Assembly (NCBI GenBank): GCA_035458585.1 | Contig: DATHZN010000119.1 | Coordinates: 1-38,036 of the forward strand | Length of the DNA: 38,036 nucleotides | Source of the DNA: Marinobacterium_E sp035458585 | GTDB lineage: Bacteria; Pseudomonadota; Gammaproteobacteria; Pseudomonadales; Balneatricaceae | Direction of reading: 5' to 3' | Shown here: in pieces, positions 15,419 to 23,805 of the stretch | Position numbering within the stretch: position 1 is the first letter of the stretch | Layout of the letters: each line of letters starts with the position of its first letter | Program-made: the position numbers and the translations under genes | The notes under the pieces: generated by a model | Told to the model about the DNA's origin: nothing | The model's database searches: none | Seen by the model: only the letters and a program-made list of their open reading frames with translations

Positions 15419-16630
15419 ATGGCTTGGAATGAGCCGGGCGGTCGTGATGATAAGAACGATCCTTGGAGCAGTGGAGGTAACGATCGCGGCGGCCGTCGCG
15501 GTGGTTCGGGCGGCGGTGATCAGGGTCCTCCAGATCTTGATGAGGCCCTACAGAAGCTGCAAGAGCGGTTGAATTCGCTCTTTGGTACGAAGAAAGGCGG
15601 TGGGTCTGGTGGTTCCAGCTCGGGAGGTAATCATGCTGGCCCGGGCTTCGGATTCATTGGCGTACTAGCACTGTTGGCTGTTGTGGTGTGGGCCGGTATG
15701 GGCTTCTACACAGTGGATCAGCAGGAGCGTGGTGTCATCCTACGTCTTGGTAAGTTTACCGAGACTGTTCAGCCCGGTTTGCAGTGGAACCCACCATTAA
15801 TTGATGACGTAACCATACTCAACGTGACGCGTGTCCGTACTTACGACCACCGGTCGTTGATGCTGACAAAAGATGAGAACATCGTCGATGTTGATATGAC
15901 TATCCAGTATGTTGTCTCCGATCCGAAGAATTACGTACTTAACGTGCGTGATCCTGAGACGAGTTTGGGGCATGCGTCTGAGTCATCACTTCGTCACACC
16001 GTTGGTGCGACGAACATGGATGGTATTTTGACTGAGGGCCGTGAAACGCTGGCAGTCGAAGTTCAGGCTCGTCTCCAGCGATACATGGAGGTCTACGGCA
16101 CCGGACTGGCGATTTCTCGTGTCAACATAAAGAATGCGACCGCGCCAAGTCAGGTACAGGACGCGTTCGATGATGTGATCAAGGCGAGAGAGGACGAGCA
16201 GCGTTCGAAGAACCAGGCAGAGTCCTATGCTAACGGCATCATTCCAGAGGCTCGAGGTACAGCACAGCGCGTGCTAGAGGAGGCAAATGCCTACCGCGAG
16301 GAAGTTGTAGCCAGAGCAACGGGTGAGGCTGCTCGATTCAGCGCACTGCTAGACGCTTATCTGGTGGCCCCCGACGTAACTCGTGAACGTCTTTACATTG
16401 AAGCCTTGCAAGAGGTCTACACCAACACGCCGAAAGTGATGGTGGATAGCGACGCGACAGGTAACAACATGATGTATCTTCCGCTCGACAAGCTGATGGA
16501 TCGTGCGCCGGCAACCGGCACCAATCGTAATATTCGCTTGGACGACGCAAGCTTGCGCCAGATCACTGATCAGGTTATGCAGGAAGTGAACAGTCGCTCA
16601 TCTTCAACCAGCCTAAGAGAGGGTCGTTAA
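15419..16630 (+). CDS. hflK: FtsH protease modulator HflK
   Basis: HflK is an SPFH/prohibitin-family membrane protein that with HflC forms a large cage around the FtsH protease. The 403-residue protein has a cytoplasmic Gly/Ser/Arg-rich N-terminus (about 1-75), one transmembrane segment (about 76-96) and the SPFH domain (about 95-290). The SPFH domain shows VDQQERGVILRLG and the repetitive Ala/Glu-rich coiled coil typical of the family. TGGAGAG precedes the ATG. hflC follows after 1 nt, and the two are always paired. The Gly-rich N-terminal block is a family feature, not a repeat insertion. Confidence 0.95.
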   Translation: MAWNEPGGRDDKNDPWSSGGNDRGGRRGGSGGGDQGPPDLDEALQKLQERLNSLFGTKKGGGSGGSSSGGNHAGPGFGFIGVLALLAVVVWAGMGFYTVDQQERGVILRLGKFTETVQPGLQWNPPLIDDVTILNVTRVRTYDHRSLMLTKDENIVDVDMTIQYVVSDPKNYVLNVRDPETSLGHASESSLRHTVGATNMDGILTEGRETLAVEVQARLQRYMEVYGTGLAISRVNIKNATAPSQVQDAFDDVIKAREDEQRSKNQAESYANGIIPEARGTAQRVLEEANAYREEVVARATGEAARFSALLDAYLVAPDVTRERLYIEALQEVYTNTPKVMVDSDATGNNMMYLPLDKLMDRAPATGTNRNIRLDDASLRQITDQVMQEVNSRSSSTSLREGR

Positions 16631-16631
16631 T

Positions 16632-17501
16632 ATGAAGCCATCTTCACTCTTTTCTATAGGATTGGTGGTTGTTGTGCTGCTGGTGCTATCAAAATCTGTC
16701 TACATCATCAAAGAGACAGAGCGTGGTGTGAAGTTGCAGTTCGGTGAAGTGGTCGATCCTGATCTTAAGCCTGGCCTGCACTTTAAGATACCCATGGTCA
16801 ACGCGATCCGTGTATTTGATGCACGAATTCAGACGCTTGACACGCGCCCGGCGCCGTTTTTAACGCTGGAGAAGAAGCGTTTGATTGTAGACTCCTACGT
16901 CAAGTGGCGTATATCTGATGTCGAAAAGTACTACACAGCGACTTCGGGTGACTCCTTCCGAGCGTCGGATCTGCTCTCGACTCGTATCGAAACGTCTCTT
17001 CGTAATGAGTTCGGTACTCGCACACTTACAGAAGTGGTTTCGGGTGAACGTGAAGAGGTGATGGATGCCGTTATCACAACGCTAAGTGAGCTGACTGAAG
17101 CGGAGCTTGGTCTTGCGGTAGTTGACGTGCGAGTGAAGCGTATCGACTTGCCACCAGAGGTGTCGAGCTCAGTATACGAGCGTATGCGATCAGAGCGTGA
17201 ACGTCTGGCACGTGAGTTGCGCTCACGCGGTAAGGAGTTGGCTGAGGGTATCCGTGCTGACGCCGATCGCCAGAGCACTGTCATCATGGCAGAAGCGTAC
17301 CGAGACTCTGAAGTCATTCGAGGTGAGGGTGATGCTGAGGCTGCCCGCATTTACGCAGATGCGTACAATCGCGATGCCGAGTTTTACTCGTTCAACCGGA
17401 GCTTGATGGCCTATAAAGAGTCCTTTGGCTCGGGGGGAGATGTTCTGCTGCTCAAGCCTGACAGCGAGTTCTTCCGCTACCTGGGTGACTTTAAGCGTTA
17501 A
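16632..17501 (+). CDS. hflC: FtsH protease modulator HflC
   Basis: HflC is the SPFH partner of HflK. The 289-residue protein has an N-terminal transmembrane segment (about 5-24), the SPFH domain beginning IIKETERGVKLQFGEV, and a long Arg/Glu/Ala-rich helix (about 165-255). The C-terminal part with FNRSLMAYKESF and FFRYLGDF matches the family end. Spacing to hflK is 1 nt, so the pair should be made in equal amounts. Two hairpins follow its stop within 100 nt, closing the transcript. Confidence 0.95.
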   Translation: MKPSSLFSIGLVVVVLLVLSKSVYIIKETERGVKLQFGEVVDPDLKPGLHFKIPMVNAIRVFDARIQTLDTRPAPFLTLEKKRLIVDSYVKWRISDVEKYYTATSGDSFRASDLLSTRIETSLRNEFGTRTLTEVVSGEREEVMDAVITTLSELTEAELGLAVVDVRVKRIDLPPEVSSSVYERMRSERERLARELRSRGKELAEGIRADADRQSTVIMAEAYRDSEVIRGEGDAEAARIYADAYNRDAEFYSFNRSLMAYKESFGSGGDVLLLKPDSEFFRYLGDFKR

Positions 17502-17530
17502 TCGAGTGGCTGGTTAAACATCAAACAAAA

Positions 17531-17553
17531 AGCGGGTGCCAATGGCGCCCGCT
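17531..17553 (+). terminator. Hairpin after hflC
   Basis: AGCGGGTGCC (17531-17540) pairs with GGCGCCCGCT (17544-17553) over 10 bp with one G-T pair and a 3-nt loop. Only TT follows before other bases, so the U-tract is weak. It is the first of two hairpins between hflC and yjeT. Confidence 0.6.
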
Positions 17554-17573
17554 TTCATGTTAAAATCCTCACC

Positions 17574-17595
17574 CCGGGCACGGCCCGGTTTTTTT
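17574..17595 (+). terminator. Intrinsic terminator upstream of yjeT
   Basis: CCGGGC (17574-17579), a loop ACG and GCCCGG (17583-17588) are followed by seven T. This is a compact, GC-rich stem with a clean U-tract. It ends 19 nt before the ATG of the next gene. Confidence 0.75.
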
Positions 17596-17614
17596 GTGAT
17601 TGTGCGGGACCCTT

Positions 17615-17809
17615 ATGGCCGAACTTTGGCACGAGCTATGGATCGCGTTTTGCCTGCTGTTAGTGATTGAAGGAGTTATCCCATTTCTCTATCCCCAGCG
17701 CTGGCGTCGACTGGTTTCCCAGTTAGCGGGCATAAGCGATTCAAACCTGAGAATGGTTGGATTTGTCTCAATGATTGCTGGTACAGCACTACTGTTGATA
17801 TCGCGTTAA
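17615..17809 (+). CDS. yjeT: DUF2065 family small inner-membrane protein (YjeT type)
   Basis: This 64-residue protein is almost entirely two hydrophobic helices (about 8-26 and 45-62) joined by a basic loop with YPQRWRRL, the hallmark of DUF2065/YjeT. In E. coli and Pseudomonas a member sits at the same place, between hflC and purA or hisZ. Its biochemical role is unknown; the position suggests a tie to HflKC or membrane quality control, but this is only guilt by association. I chose ATG 17615. The gene begins 19 nt after a strong terminator, so its own transcription start is unclear. Confidence 0.85.
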   Translation: MAELWHELWIAFCLLLVIEGVIPFLYPQRWRRLVSQLAGISDSNLRMVGFVSMIAGTALLLISR

Positions 17810-17835
17810 ACACCCTTAGGGTTATGGAGTTTTAG

Positions 17836-19011
17836 ATGGCCTTGGCTGATCGCTGGCTATTGCCTGACGGCATGAAAGAGCTGTTACCGCCTGTCGCGAG
17901 AGAGGTGGAGCTTGTTCGTCGTCGGATTCTTGATCTGTACGATAGCTGGGGCTATGAGTTGGTTATGCCGCCCGTGGCAGAGCATCTGGAATCACTGTTG
18001 ACCGGTGTGGGTGGAGACCTGGGTCTACAGACCTTTAAGGTGACTGACGAGGTCAGTGGTCACATGCTTGGAATACGAGCCGATATAACACCTCAGGTTG
18101 CACGTATCGATGCCCATCGCCTGCGCACAGATGGCGTGAGTCGCCTCTGTTATTGTGGTTCTGTTCTACACACTCGCCCTGTTAACATGTTGGCTTCACG
18201 CAATCCGATGCAACTGGGTGCAGAGCTTTTTGGCCATGAGGGCTTGGACTCTGATGCCGAGGTTATCTCGCTGATGCTGGAAACGCTGTTAGCATCTGGT
18301 ATTCAGGGAACCATCAATCTGGATTTAGGGCACGTAGGCGTCTTCTCTCAGCTGGTACAGACCGCTAATTTGAGCTCTGCTCAGACCGAGTCTTACATTG
18401 ATATTCTGCAGCGCAAGGCGCTGCCTGAGTTGTTCCCATTTGTCGAATCGCTCAATGTGGATGCCCAACTTGGAGCCCAGCTTTGTGCATTAGCAAGTCT
18501 TAACGGGTGTGACTCGGTACTTGATCGGGCAGAGACTATCTTTGCCGACCAGCCGCAGATACAGGCAGCGATCGCGCACCTTCGGCAGGTTGAGGCGGTC
18601 GTCAGTGCACGATTTCCGGATATAGGTTTCTACTTCGATCTAGGTGAGTTGCGCGGATACCGTTACCACACAGGTGTGGTGTTTGCTGCGTATACACCGA
18701 GCTTCGGTCAGGCGCTAGCCAAAGGTGGACGATACGACCAAATTGGTGCAGATTTCGGTCGTGCGCGCGCGGCCACCGGTTTCAGCACCGATTTGAAGAC
18801 TCTTGTTATGTTGGCGCTAGAGACGCAACCGGTGGTACGTCGGGCGATAGTGGCCCCATCCAATTGCGAAGCGGATCTGCTGGACCGTATTAGACAGCTA
18901 CGCGCTCAGGGAGAGCGAGTCGTGACTCAGCTACAGGGTGCTCAGACGCCTGAAAACTGTGATCGTCAGCTGGTAAAAAATGGAACTGAATGGGTGCTTG
19001 AAGCACTCTAA
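17836..19011 (+). CDS. hisZ: ATP phosphoribosyltransferase regulatory subunit HisZ
   Basis: HisZ is a catalytically inactive histidyl-tRNA synthetase paralogue that binds the short form of HisG and confers histidine feedback on the first step of histidine synthesis. The 391-residue protein resembles the class II catalytic core (FKVTDEVSGHMLGIRADITPQVAR, FDLGELRGYRYHTGVVF, KGGRYD) but lacks the anticodon-binding domain found in hisS at 33041. ATG 17836 has GGAG 6 nt upstream. Its presence implies that the genome carries a short-form HisG elsewhere. hisZ-purA is the Pseudomonas order. Confidence 0.94.
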   Translation: MALADRWLLPDGMKELLPPVAREVELVRRRILDLYDSWGYELVMPPVAEHLESLLTGVGGDLGLQTFKVTDEVSGHMLGIRADITPQVARIDAHRLRTDGVSRLCYCGSVLHTRPVNMLASRNPMQLGAELFGHEGLDSDAEVISLMLETLLASGIQGTINLDLGHVGVFSQLVQTANLSSAQTESYIDILQRKALPELFPFVESLNVDAQLGAQLCALASLNGCDSVLDRAETIFADQPQIQAAIAHLRQVEAVVSARFPDIGFYFDLGELRGYRYHTGVVFAAYTPSFGQALAKGGRYDQIGADFGRARAATGFSTDLKTLVMLALETQPVVRRAIVAPSNCEADLLDRIRQLRAQGERVVTQLQGAQTPENCDRQLVKNGTEWVLEAL

Positions 19012-19037
19012 ATTTTAAAATAGAGCACTAGAGACAC

Positions 19038-20333
19038 ATGGGTAAAAACGTCGTTGTTCTGGGCACCCAATGGGGTGATGAAGGTAAAGGCAAGATCGTT
19101 GACCTGCTAACCGAGCAGGCAGCTGCCGTTGTTCGCTTTCAGGGTGGCCACAATGCCGGGCATACGCTGGTAATCGATGGTAAGAAAACCGTACTTCACT
19201 TGATTCCTTCGGGCATTCTGCGTGAAAACGTACTCTGTCTGATCGGTAACGGTGTCGTACTGTCACCAGAAGCACTGCTCAAAGAGATGAGGCAGCTTGA
19301 AGAGAACGGCGTGCCGGTCAAAGAGCGTCTGCGTTTGAGTCCTGCATGTCCGCTGATACTGCCTTACCACGTGGCCATTGACCAAGCGCGTGAAGTCGCT
19401 CGCGGCGCTGCGAAGATTGGTACAACAGGGCGTGGTATTGGCCCTGCCTATGAAGACAAGGTTTCGCGTCGTGGTCTACGCCTAGGGGACCTTCAGGATA
19501 AAGAGGCATTTGCTACTAAGCTGGCAGAGATCCTCGGGTACCATAATTTTGTGTTAGAGAACTACTACAAAGCTGAGCCAGTTGATTTCGATACCGTTCT
19601 GTCAGATACGCTAGCGATGGCCGAGGAGCTGCTGCCGCTGATGATGGATGTCACTGCAAAGCTGCACGAACTGCGCAAGCAAGGTGCCAACATCATGTTC
19701 GAAGGTGCTCAGGGCTCGCTGCTGGACATCGACCACGGTACCTACCCGTACGTCACTTCTTCGAACACCACGGCCGGTGGTACATCGACGGGTTCTGGTT
19801 TCGGTCCACTCTACCTAGATTACATTCTGGGTATTACCAAGGCTTATACGACGCGTGTGGGTGGCGGTCCATTCCCAACTGAGCTGCATTGCGAAGTGGG
19901 TGCGGGACTTGCCGAGCGCGGTCACGAGTTTGGGTCAACAACAGGCCGCGCGCGCCGTTGTGGTTGGTTTGATGCAGTCGCACTTAATCATGCTATTCAA
20001 ATTAACTCAGTGTCCGGTATCTGTCTGACGAAGCTTGATGTACTCGACGGTATGGAAGAGATCAAAATCTGTGTTGGCTATAAAGACGCCCAGGGTAATG
20101 ATGTGTTCTCACTGAACGGCTCTGAAGATTACGAGAAAGTAACTCCGGTCTACGAGACCATGCCAGGTTGGAGTGAATCAACTTTGGGCGCGCAGAGCAT
20201 TGATCAGCTGCCGCAGGCTGCGGTCAACTATATCAAGCGTCTCGAAGAGTTGATGGAGACCCCGATTGATATCGTGTCGACGGGTCCCGATCGTATTGAA
20301 ACCGTGGTGCTGCGCGATCCTTACAGTGTTTAG
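19038..20333 (+). CDS. purA: Adenylosuccinate synthetase
   Basis: PurA joins IMP and aspartate using GTP, the first committed step to AMP. The 431-residue length matches E. coli (432). The catalytic GTQWGDEGKGKIVD lies at the N-terminus, with GGHNAGHT and TTGRGIGPAYEDK after it. FEGAQGSLLDIDHGTYPYVT and the aspartate loop TTTGRARRCGWFD-like segment follow. It starts 26 nt after hisZ and ends with a clear terminator, closing the block that began at nnr. Confidence 0.98.
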   Translation: MGKNVVVLGTQWGDEGKGKIVDLLTEQAAAVVRFQGGHNAGHTLVIDGKKTVLHLIPSGILRENVLCLIGNGVVLSPEALLKEMRQLEENGVPVKERLRLSPACPLILPYHVAIDQAREVARGAAKIGTTGRGIGPAYEDKVSRRGLRLGDLQDKEAFATKLAEILGYHNFVLENYYKAEPVDFDTVLSDTLAMAEELLPLMMDVTAKLHELRKQGANIMFEGAQGSLLDIDHGTYPYVTSSNTTAGGTSTGSGFGPLYLDYILGITKAYTTRVGGGPFPTELHCEVGAGLAERGHEFGSTTGRARRCGWFDAVALNHAIQINSVSGICLTKLDVLDGMEEIKICVGYKDAQGNDVFSLNGSEDYEKVTPVYETMPGWSESTLGAQSIDQLPQAAVNYIKRLEELMETPIDIVSTGPDRIETVVLRDPYSV

Positions 20334-20374
20334 TTAGCTTTTAAGTCAGCCGCGCACTTCTGCGTGTGAGTTAG

Positions 20375-20403
20375 AACGGGTCTTTAGGGACCCGTTTTTA
20401 TTT
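20375..20403 (+). terminator. Intrinsic terminator after purA
   Basis: AACGGGTC (20375-20382) pairs with GACCCGTT (20389-20396) around a TTTAGG loop, followed by TTTATTT. It is an 8-bp stem with a good U-rich tail, 41 nt after the purA stop. Confidence 0.8.
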
Positions 20404-20670
20404 GGGTTCAGCGCTCGCAAGGGTCTAACTATTTCGCTAGACCGGTAATCTTGAGTCTTTGTCTCCGCGCAGTGAGAGTAGCAATCTAAAGATCTGAGCT
20501 CTGGGTTCTGTAAAACATGTCTCCATGCTCTTTTGGGAGGAAATAGATTCCGCTTTGTTTGATACTTTTGAGTATTAAACTGCTTGCTGCGGCGCCTCAC
20601 GTGGCTGAGAATAGTACTTATACTCTTCCAGCTATAGAGGCTTTCTGCCTTGTTCAGAGTCGGATCTAAT
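20404..20670 (+). other. Non-coding gap before the MFS gene
   Basis: No gene or tRNA is visible. The gap holds a 6-bp hairpin GGTCTA/TAGACC (20422-20427 and 20438-20443), a short dyad ATACT-TTTG-AGTAT at 20562-20575 that could be an operator or hairpin, and a TATACT at 20619-20624 that could be a -10 element but lacks a good -35 element. Any regulatory use is a guess. Confidence 0.3.
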
Positions 20671-21879
20671 ATGAAAGAGCCGGGCTACACCTATCTGTTT
20701 CGAACTCACCGGGGACTCTTGCTGATCGCTTACTTGTCCGTGTTCTCAAGTAGTCTGGGGCAGAGCTTTTTTATCGGTCTTTTCCAGGTTGATATAGCTG
20801 CTTCTTTGGGAATTTCGGCGGGCCAGTTTGGCACGGCCTATGCTGGTGTCACTTTACTCTCCGCTGGTGCACTGATGTTTTTCGGTCCAAAAGTCGATTG
20901 GATGCCGCCGCGGCAGTTTGCCCTTGCTGTGCTCATCGGGCTGGTGATCGGAGTCGTGCTTTTAACGACAACCCATCTATTCTGGTTGGGACTCCTGGGG
21001 TTGGGCCTGCTTCGCTTCAATGGACAGGGTATGTTTGGTCACCTCGGAAACACGCTTGCTGGGCGTGAGTTTAAACAGGCGCGCGGTAGGGCACTCAGTT
21101 TGGTCAGTCTCGGCTACCCCTCAGGTGAAATCATTCTGCCTCTAGCGGTGACCTTGCTGCTGACACTGCTGAGTTGGCAGCAGACCTGGTGGTTTTTAGC
21201 CTCATTCTGGTGCTTGATGTGGCTACTACTGCTCAGCTTTGCCCCTTGGCCAACAGCTCCTTTAAAGCGATCTAAGATAGAGCGAGCCGCAGGGCCTAAA
21301 CCCCTCAAAGATAAGCGCTTCATTATGTTGCTACCGTTAATCATGGCGCTGCCGATTATCTCCACCGGTTTGATGATCTATCAGGCACATTTGACAGCCG
21401 ATCTGGGGGCAACTCCATCGGCTTATGCATGGGCGCTGACTGGTCTGGGAGTCGCGCGGATCCTGGGTGCTCTGTATGTTGGGCCGAAGATCGATCACTA
21501 TGGCTCAGCTATGACGGCCCGACTGTTTATACTGCCGTTCGCTCTGGCACTTCTGTTTGCTCCGATACTAGGCGGTTCAGCTGGTCTGATTTTACTCATG
21601 ATTCTGAGCGGGTTGGTGGTTGGATTTCAGGAGCCCGTGGTGAATGCTCTACTGGTAAACATCTGGGGCGGAGAAAACCTGGGGCGGGTGAGGGCAACGC
21701 TGCAGTCTGCAATGGTTCTAGGGACTGCCATATCACCGGCTCTCCTTGGTTATCTAATCGATTTTGGCGTGCACTTTCAGCTCATCATCTGGGGTATGCT
21801 CGGTTACCTGATTATCGCTTGGCTAATCGCTCAGCCAGTGCTGGCAAAGCTTTCAGTTGACCTTCCTGAAAAAATCTAA
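20671..21879 (+). CDS. Major facilitator superfamily transporter
   Basis: This 402-residue protein is strongly hydrophobic with about 12 predicted membrane helices in two halves, separated by a basic loop near residues 195-225. A glycine-rich helix 1 is followed by FIGLFQVDIAASLGISAGQFG, a typical MFS helix 1-2 arrangement in which new members often have Ser/Gly pairs. The substrate cannot be told from sequence. I chose ATG 20671; an in-frame TTG at 20650 exists and neither has a strong ribosome-binding site. Its terminators on both sides and the lack of partners suggest a single-gene unit. It sits exactly at the join of two conserved blocks, so it may have been inserted there. Confidence 0.85.
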   Translation: MKEPGYTYLFRTHRGLLLIAYLSVFSSSLGQSFFIGLFQVDIAASLGISAGQFGTAYAGVTLLSAGALMFFGPKVDWMPPRQFALAVLIGLVIGVVLLTTTHLFWLGLLGLGLLRFNGQGMFGHLGNTLAGREFKQARGRALSLVSLGYPSGEIILPLAVTLLLTLLSWQQTWWFLASFWCLMWLLLLSFAPWPTAPLKRSKIERAAGPKPLKDKRFIMLLPLIMALPIISTGLMIYQAHLTADLGATPSAYAWALTGLGVARILGALYVGPKIDHYGSAMTARLFILPFALALLFAPILGGSAGLILLMILSGLVVGFQEPVVNALLVNIWGGENLGRVRATLQSAMVLGTAISPALLGYLIDFGVHFQLIIWGMLGYLIIAWLIAQPVLAKLSVDLPEKI

Positions 21880-21892
21880 GGCATGGCCCGAG

Positions 21893-21919
21893 CCTATCCA
21901 TTCAGGGGTATAGGTTTTT
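21893..21919 (+). terminator. Candidate terminator of the MFS gene
   Basis: CCTAT (21893-21897) pairs with ATAGG (21910-21914), extended by CC/GG around a bulged T, followed by TTTTT. It begins 14 nt after the stop codon. Confidence 0.5.
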
Positions 21920-22024
21920 CAATTGACTCAGTATTTACCCTGTCGTCTAGCGTTCGAATTCTGTATTCCTATTAACGGGCACTGGCTGGCGGGGATAGCT
22001 CTACCATCTTTGACAACTTAAAAA

Positions 22025-22050
22025 CAAAAAAGCGCTTTCGCGCTTTTTTT
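22025..22050. terminator. Bidirectional terminator between the MFS gene and suhB
   Basis: AAAAAAGCGC and GCGCTTTTTTT flank a TTTC loop, forming a GC core with an A-tract on one side and a T-tract on the other. It can end the MFS transcript from the left and the suhB transcript from the right; suhB ends 34 nt away. Confidence 0.8.
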
Positions 22051-22083
22051 AAGTGATTCCGCCACTCGTACGAGCGTCGCTAA

Positions 22084-22896
22084 TCAGTATCGTTTGCTAA
22101 TGCTGTTTACGGTGGTTAGCAGTACTTTGAAGATCTTCGGGTTACCTGCCACGAGCTGGCCGCTGGTCCGGAAGTTTGTGCCGCCGTTAAAGTCTGATGC
22201 GAGACCCCCAGCTTCCTGCAAAATAAGCAATCCCGCTTCTAGTTCCTCAGCGTGCACTTCAGGCTGCAACATAGCATCGAGACGCCCCGCCGCTGTGTAA
22301 GCCAGATTAAGTGCAACCGAACCCGTACTAAAAGTCGATGCGCCGGCTTCGACGATCGCGCGAGTGATATCGAGTTGCATCTCTAGATGTCTCTTGTCGC
22401 TCGGACGGCCCAGATGACCTGTGCCTATCAACGCACCATCGAGACTCTTAAGAGAGCCAACCCGTAAGCGACGACCATTCAGCTGAGCGCCCTGTCCGCG
22501 GCTGGCAGTGAACTCTTCACCCGTGATCGGGTTAAGGATAAGAGCATGTTCGACGCGATCCCTGACGCGGCCGACAATGCAGAGCGCAAAAGAGGGTAGT
22601 GCGTTCGAAAAATGTGTGATGGAGTCAATTGTATGGACCTGCCAGTGGCAGGGGGTTGGACCCTCGGCTGATGTCGCTTCGTAAAGACCGGAGTACTCCC
22701 CCATCACACTGTGGTGCGGGTAAGCCTTTTGAATTACTTGAGCAATGTTTTTCTCAACGTTTTTGCAGGTGTCGTTGAGGAACTTGGCAACGCTTCCCTG
22801 TTCAGATTTTATAAGGTCGAGGCGTTCAAGTGCACGTTCAATTTGTTCGCTTGCCTGGCGCGCAGCGCGCAGCGCAATGTTGACCATTGGTTGCAT
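22084..22896 (-). CDS. suhB: SuhB-family protein with degenerate inositol monophosphatase site
   Basis: This 270-residue protein is clearly SuhB-like: MQPMVNIALRAARQ at the N-terminus, FTASRGQGAQLNGRRLR in the middle and GNPKIFKVLL near the end. However, the metal site is broken when aligned by eye to E. coli SuhB. The VTNVD Asp44 is Cys44, the IDPLDGT Asp84 is His88, Gly and Thr after the retained Asp91 are Ser92 and Ile93, the following Asn is His95, and Asp212 is Glu218. Glu67 and Asp91 remain. Established: E. coli SuhB also acts in the Nus rRNA antitermination complex, and its phosphatase activity is dispensable there. I infer a pseudo-enzyme kept for antitermination. M at 22896 matches the family start; ATG 22911 would add five residues. 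It is divergent from trmJ. Confidence 0.88.
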   Translation of the reverse strand: MQPMVNIALRAARQASEQIERALERLDLIKSEQGSVAKFLNDTCKNVEKNIAQVIQKAYPHHSVMGEYSGLYEATSAEGPTPCHWQVHTIDSITHFSNALPSFALCIVGRVRDRVEHALILNPITGEEFTASRGQGAQLNGRRLRVGSLKSLDGALIGTGHLGRPSDKRHLEMQLDITRAIVEAGASTFSTGSVALNLAYTAAGRLDAMLQPEVHAEELEAGLLILQEAGGLASDFNGGTNFRTSGQLVAGNPKIFKVLLTTVNSISKRY

Positions 22897-22934
22897 CAGT
22901 CGGGTATCCATCAATTTTAAAAGAGCGGGGGCGA

Positions 22935-22940
22935 ATTATA
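22935..22940 (-). promoter_or_regulatory. Possible -10 element of suhB
   Basis: Read on the minus strand, TATAAT lies 39 nt before the chosen suhB start. There is no good -35 hexamer at 16-18 nt. Transcription would begin near 22928, leaving a short leader. Confidence 0.4.
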
Positions 22941-23032
22941 ACCTACATGCGCTGTTTAACTCCAGTGATCACTACGGTGCGTGGGTCGGTCGCATTTGGT
23001 AACATCGACGCGAAAAATTTTGGGAGATGTAA

Positions 23033-23800
23033 ATGCTTGATAAAATCCGCATCGTATTAGTTAATACGACCCACCCGGGGAATATTGGTGCCACCGCCCG
23101 CGCCATGAAAAATATGGGACTCTCTGATCTCTGTCTGGTGGAACCCAAGCATTTTCCTCATGCCGATGCCGATGCCCGAGCCTCTGGCGCAGATGACATA
23201 CTCGCTTCGGCTAGGGTAGTCGACAGCCTTGAGGCAGCATTGGCTGATTGCCAGCTTGTTGTTGGCACCAGCGCGCGTGAGCGCCACATCCCCTGGCCAC
23301 TGGTTAATCCCCGGGAATTGGGCGCGATTGCTGCGCAGGCGTTGAACGCCGATAGCTCCCGTGATGCGCGTGTTGCAGTGCTCTTCGGTCGCGAAGCGAG
23401 TGGATTGACCAATGACGAGCTGCACCGGTGTCACAAACATGTACACATTCCTACCAATCCAAGCTTTAGCTCCCTCAATGTTGCAGCAGCAGTGCAGGTG
23501 ATCAGTTATGAGATGCGTATGGCGCTGGTTGAAGACCAGGTCGCTAAAACGCCACAGTGGGGAACGCGTTGGGATATCGAACTTGCTGACAATAATGAGA
23601 TTGAACAGATGTTTGAGCATTTGGAGAAGGTGTTGGTTGAGATCGACTTTCTGGATCCTGCTAACCCTCGGCAGTTGATGCCAAGGTTGCGGCGCCTCTT
23701 TCTGCGGGCGGTGCCAGATAAGGTTGAAGTCAACGTAATGCGTGGGATTTTGAAGAAGGTTGGACGGTTAACCGCTGCATCAAAATCGGATCAGAATTAA
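23033..23800 (+). CDS. trmJ: tRNA (cytidine/uridine-2'-O-)-methyltransferase TrmJ
   Basis: TrmJ is a SPOUT-fold methyltransferase that methylates the 2'-O of nucleotide 32 in the tRNA anticodon loop using S-adenosylmethionine. The 255-residue protein starts with IRIVLVNTTHPGNIGATARA, then LVEPKHFPHADA, LFGREASGLTNDEL and IPTNPSFSSLNVAAAVQV, the knotted cofactor-binding motifs. GGGAG lies 7 nt before the ATG. It is divergent from suhB and precedes iscR, the usual gammaproteobacterial trio; in Pseudomonas cysE lies between trmJ and iscR but is absent here. Confidence 0.95.
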   Translation: MLDKIRIVLVNTTHPGNIGATARAMKNMGLSDLCLVEPKHFPHADADARASGADDILASARVVDSLEAALADCQLVVGTSARERHIPWPLVNPRELGAIAAQALNADSSRDARVAVLFGREASGLTNDELHRCHKHVHIPTNPSFSSLNVAAAVQVISYEMRMALVEDQVAKTPQWGTRWDIELADNNEIEQMFEHLEKVLVEIDFLDPANPRQLMPRLRRLFLRAVPDKVEVNVMRGILKKVGRLTAASKSDQN

Positions 23801-23805
23801 TTCCT

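Noticed and set aside
15419..15640. Gly/Ser/Arg-rich start of hflK as an inserted repeat
   Set aside because: A glycine-rich cytoplasmic N-terminus is normal for HflK.
17836..19011. hisZ as a second or decayed hisS
   Set aside because: It lacks the anticodon-binding domain, has the HisZ layout and lies at the conserved position next to purA; a full hisS exists at 33041.
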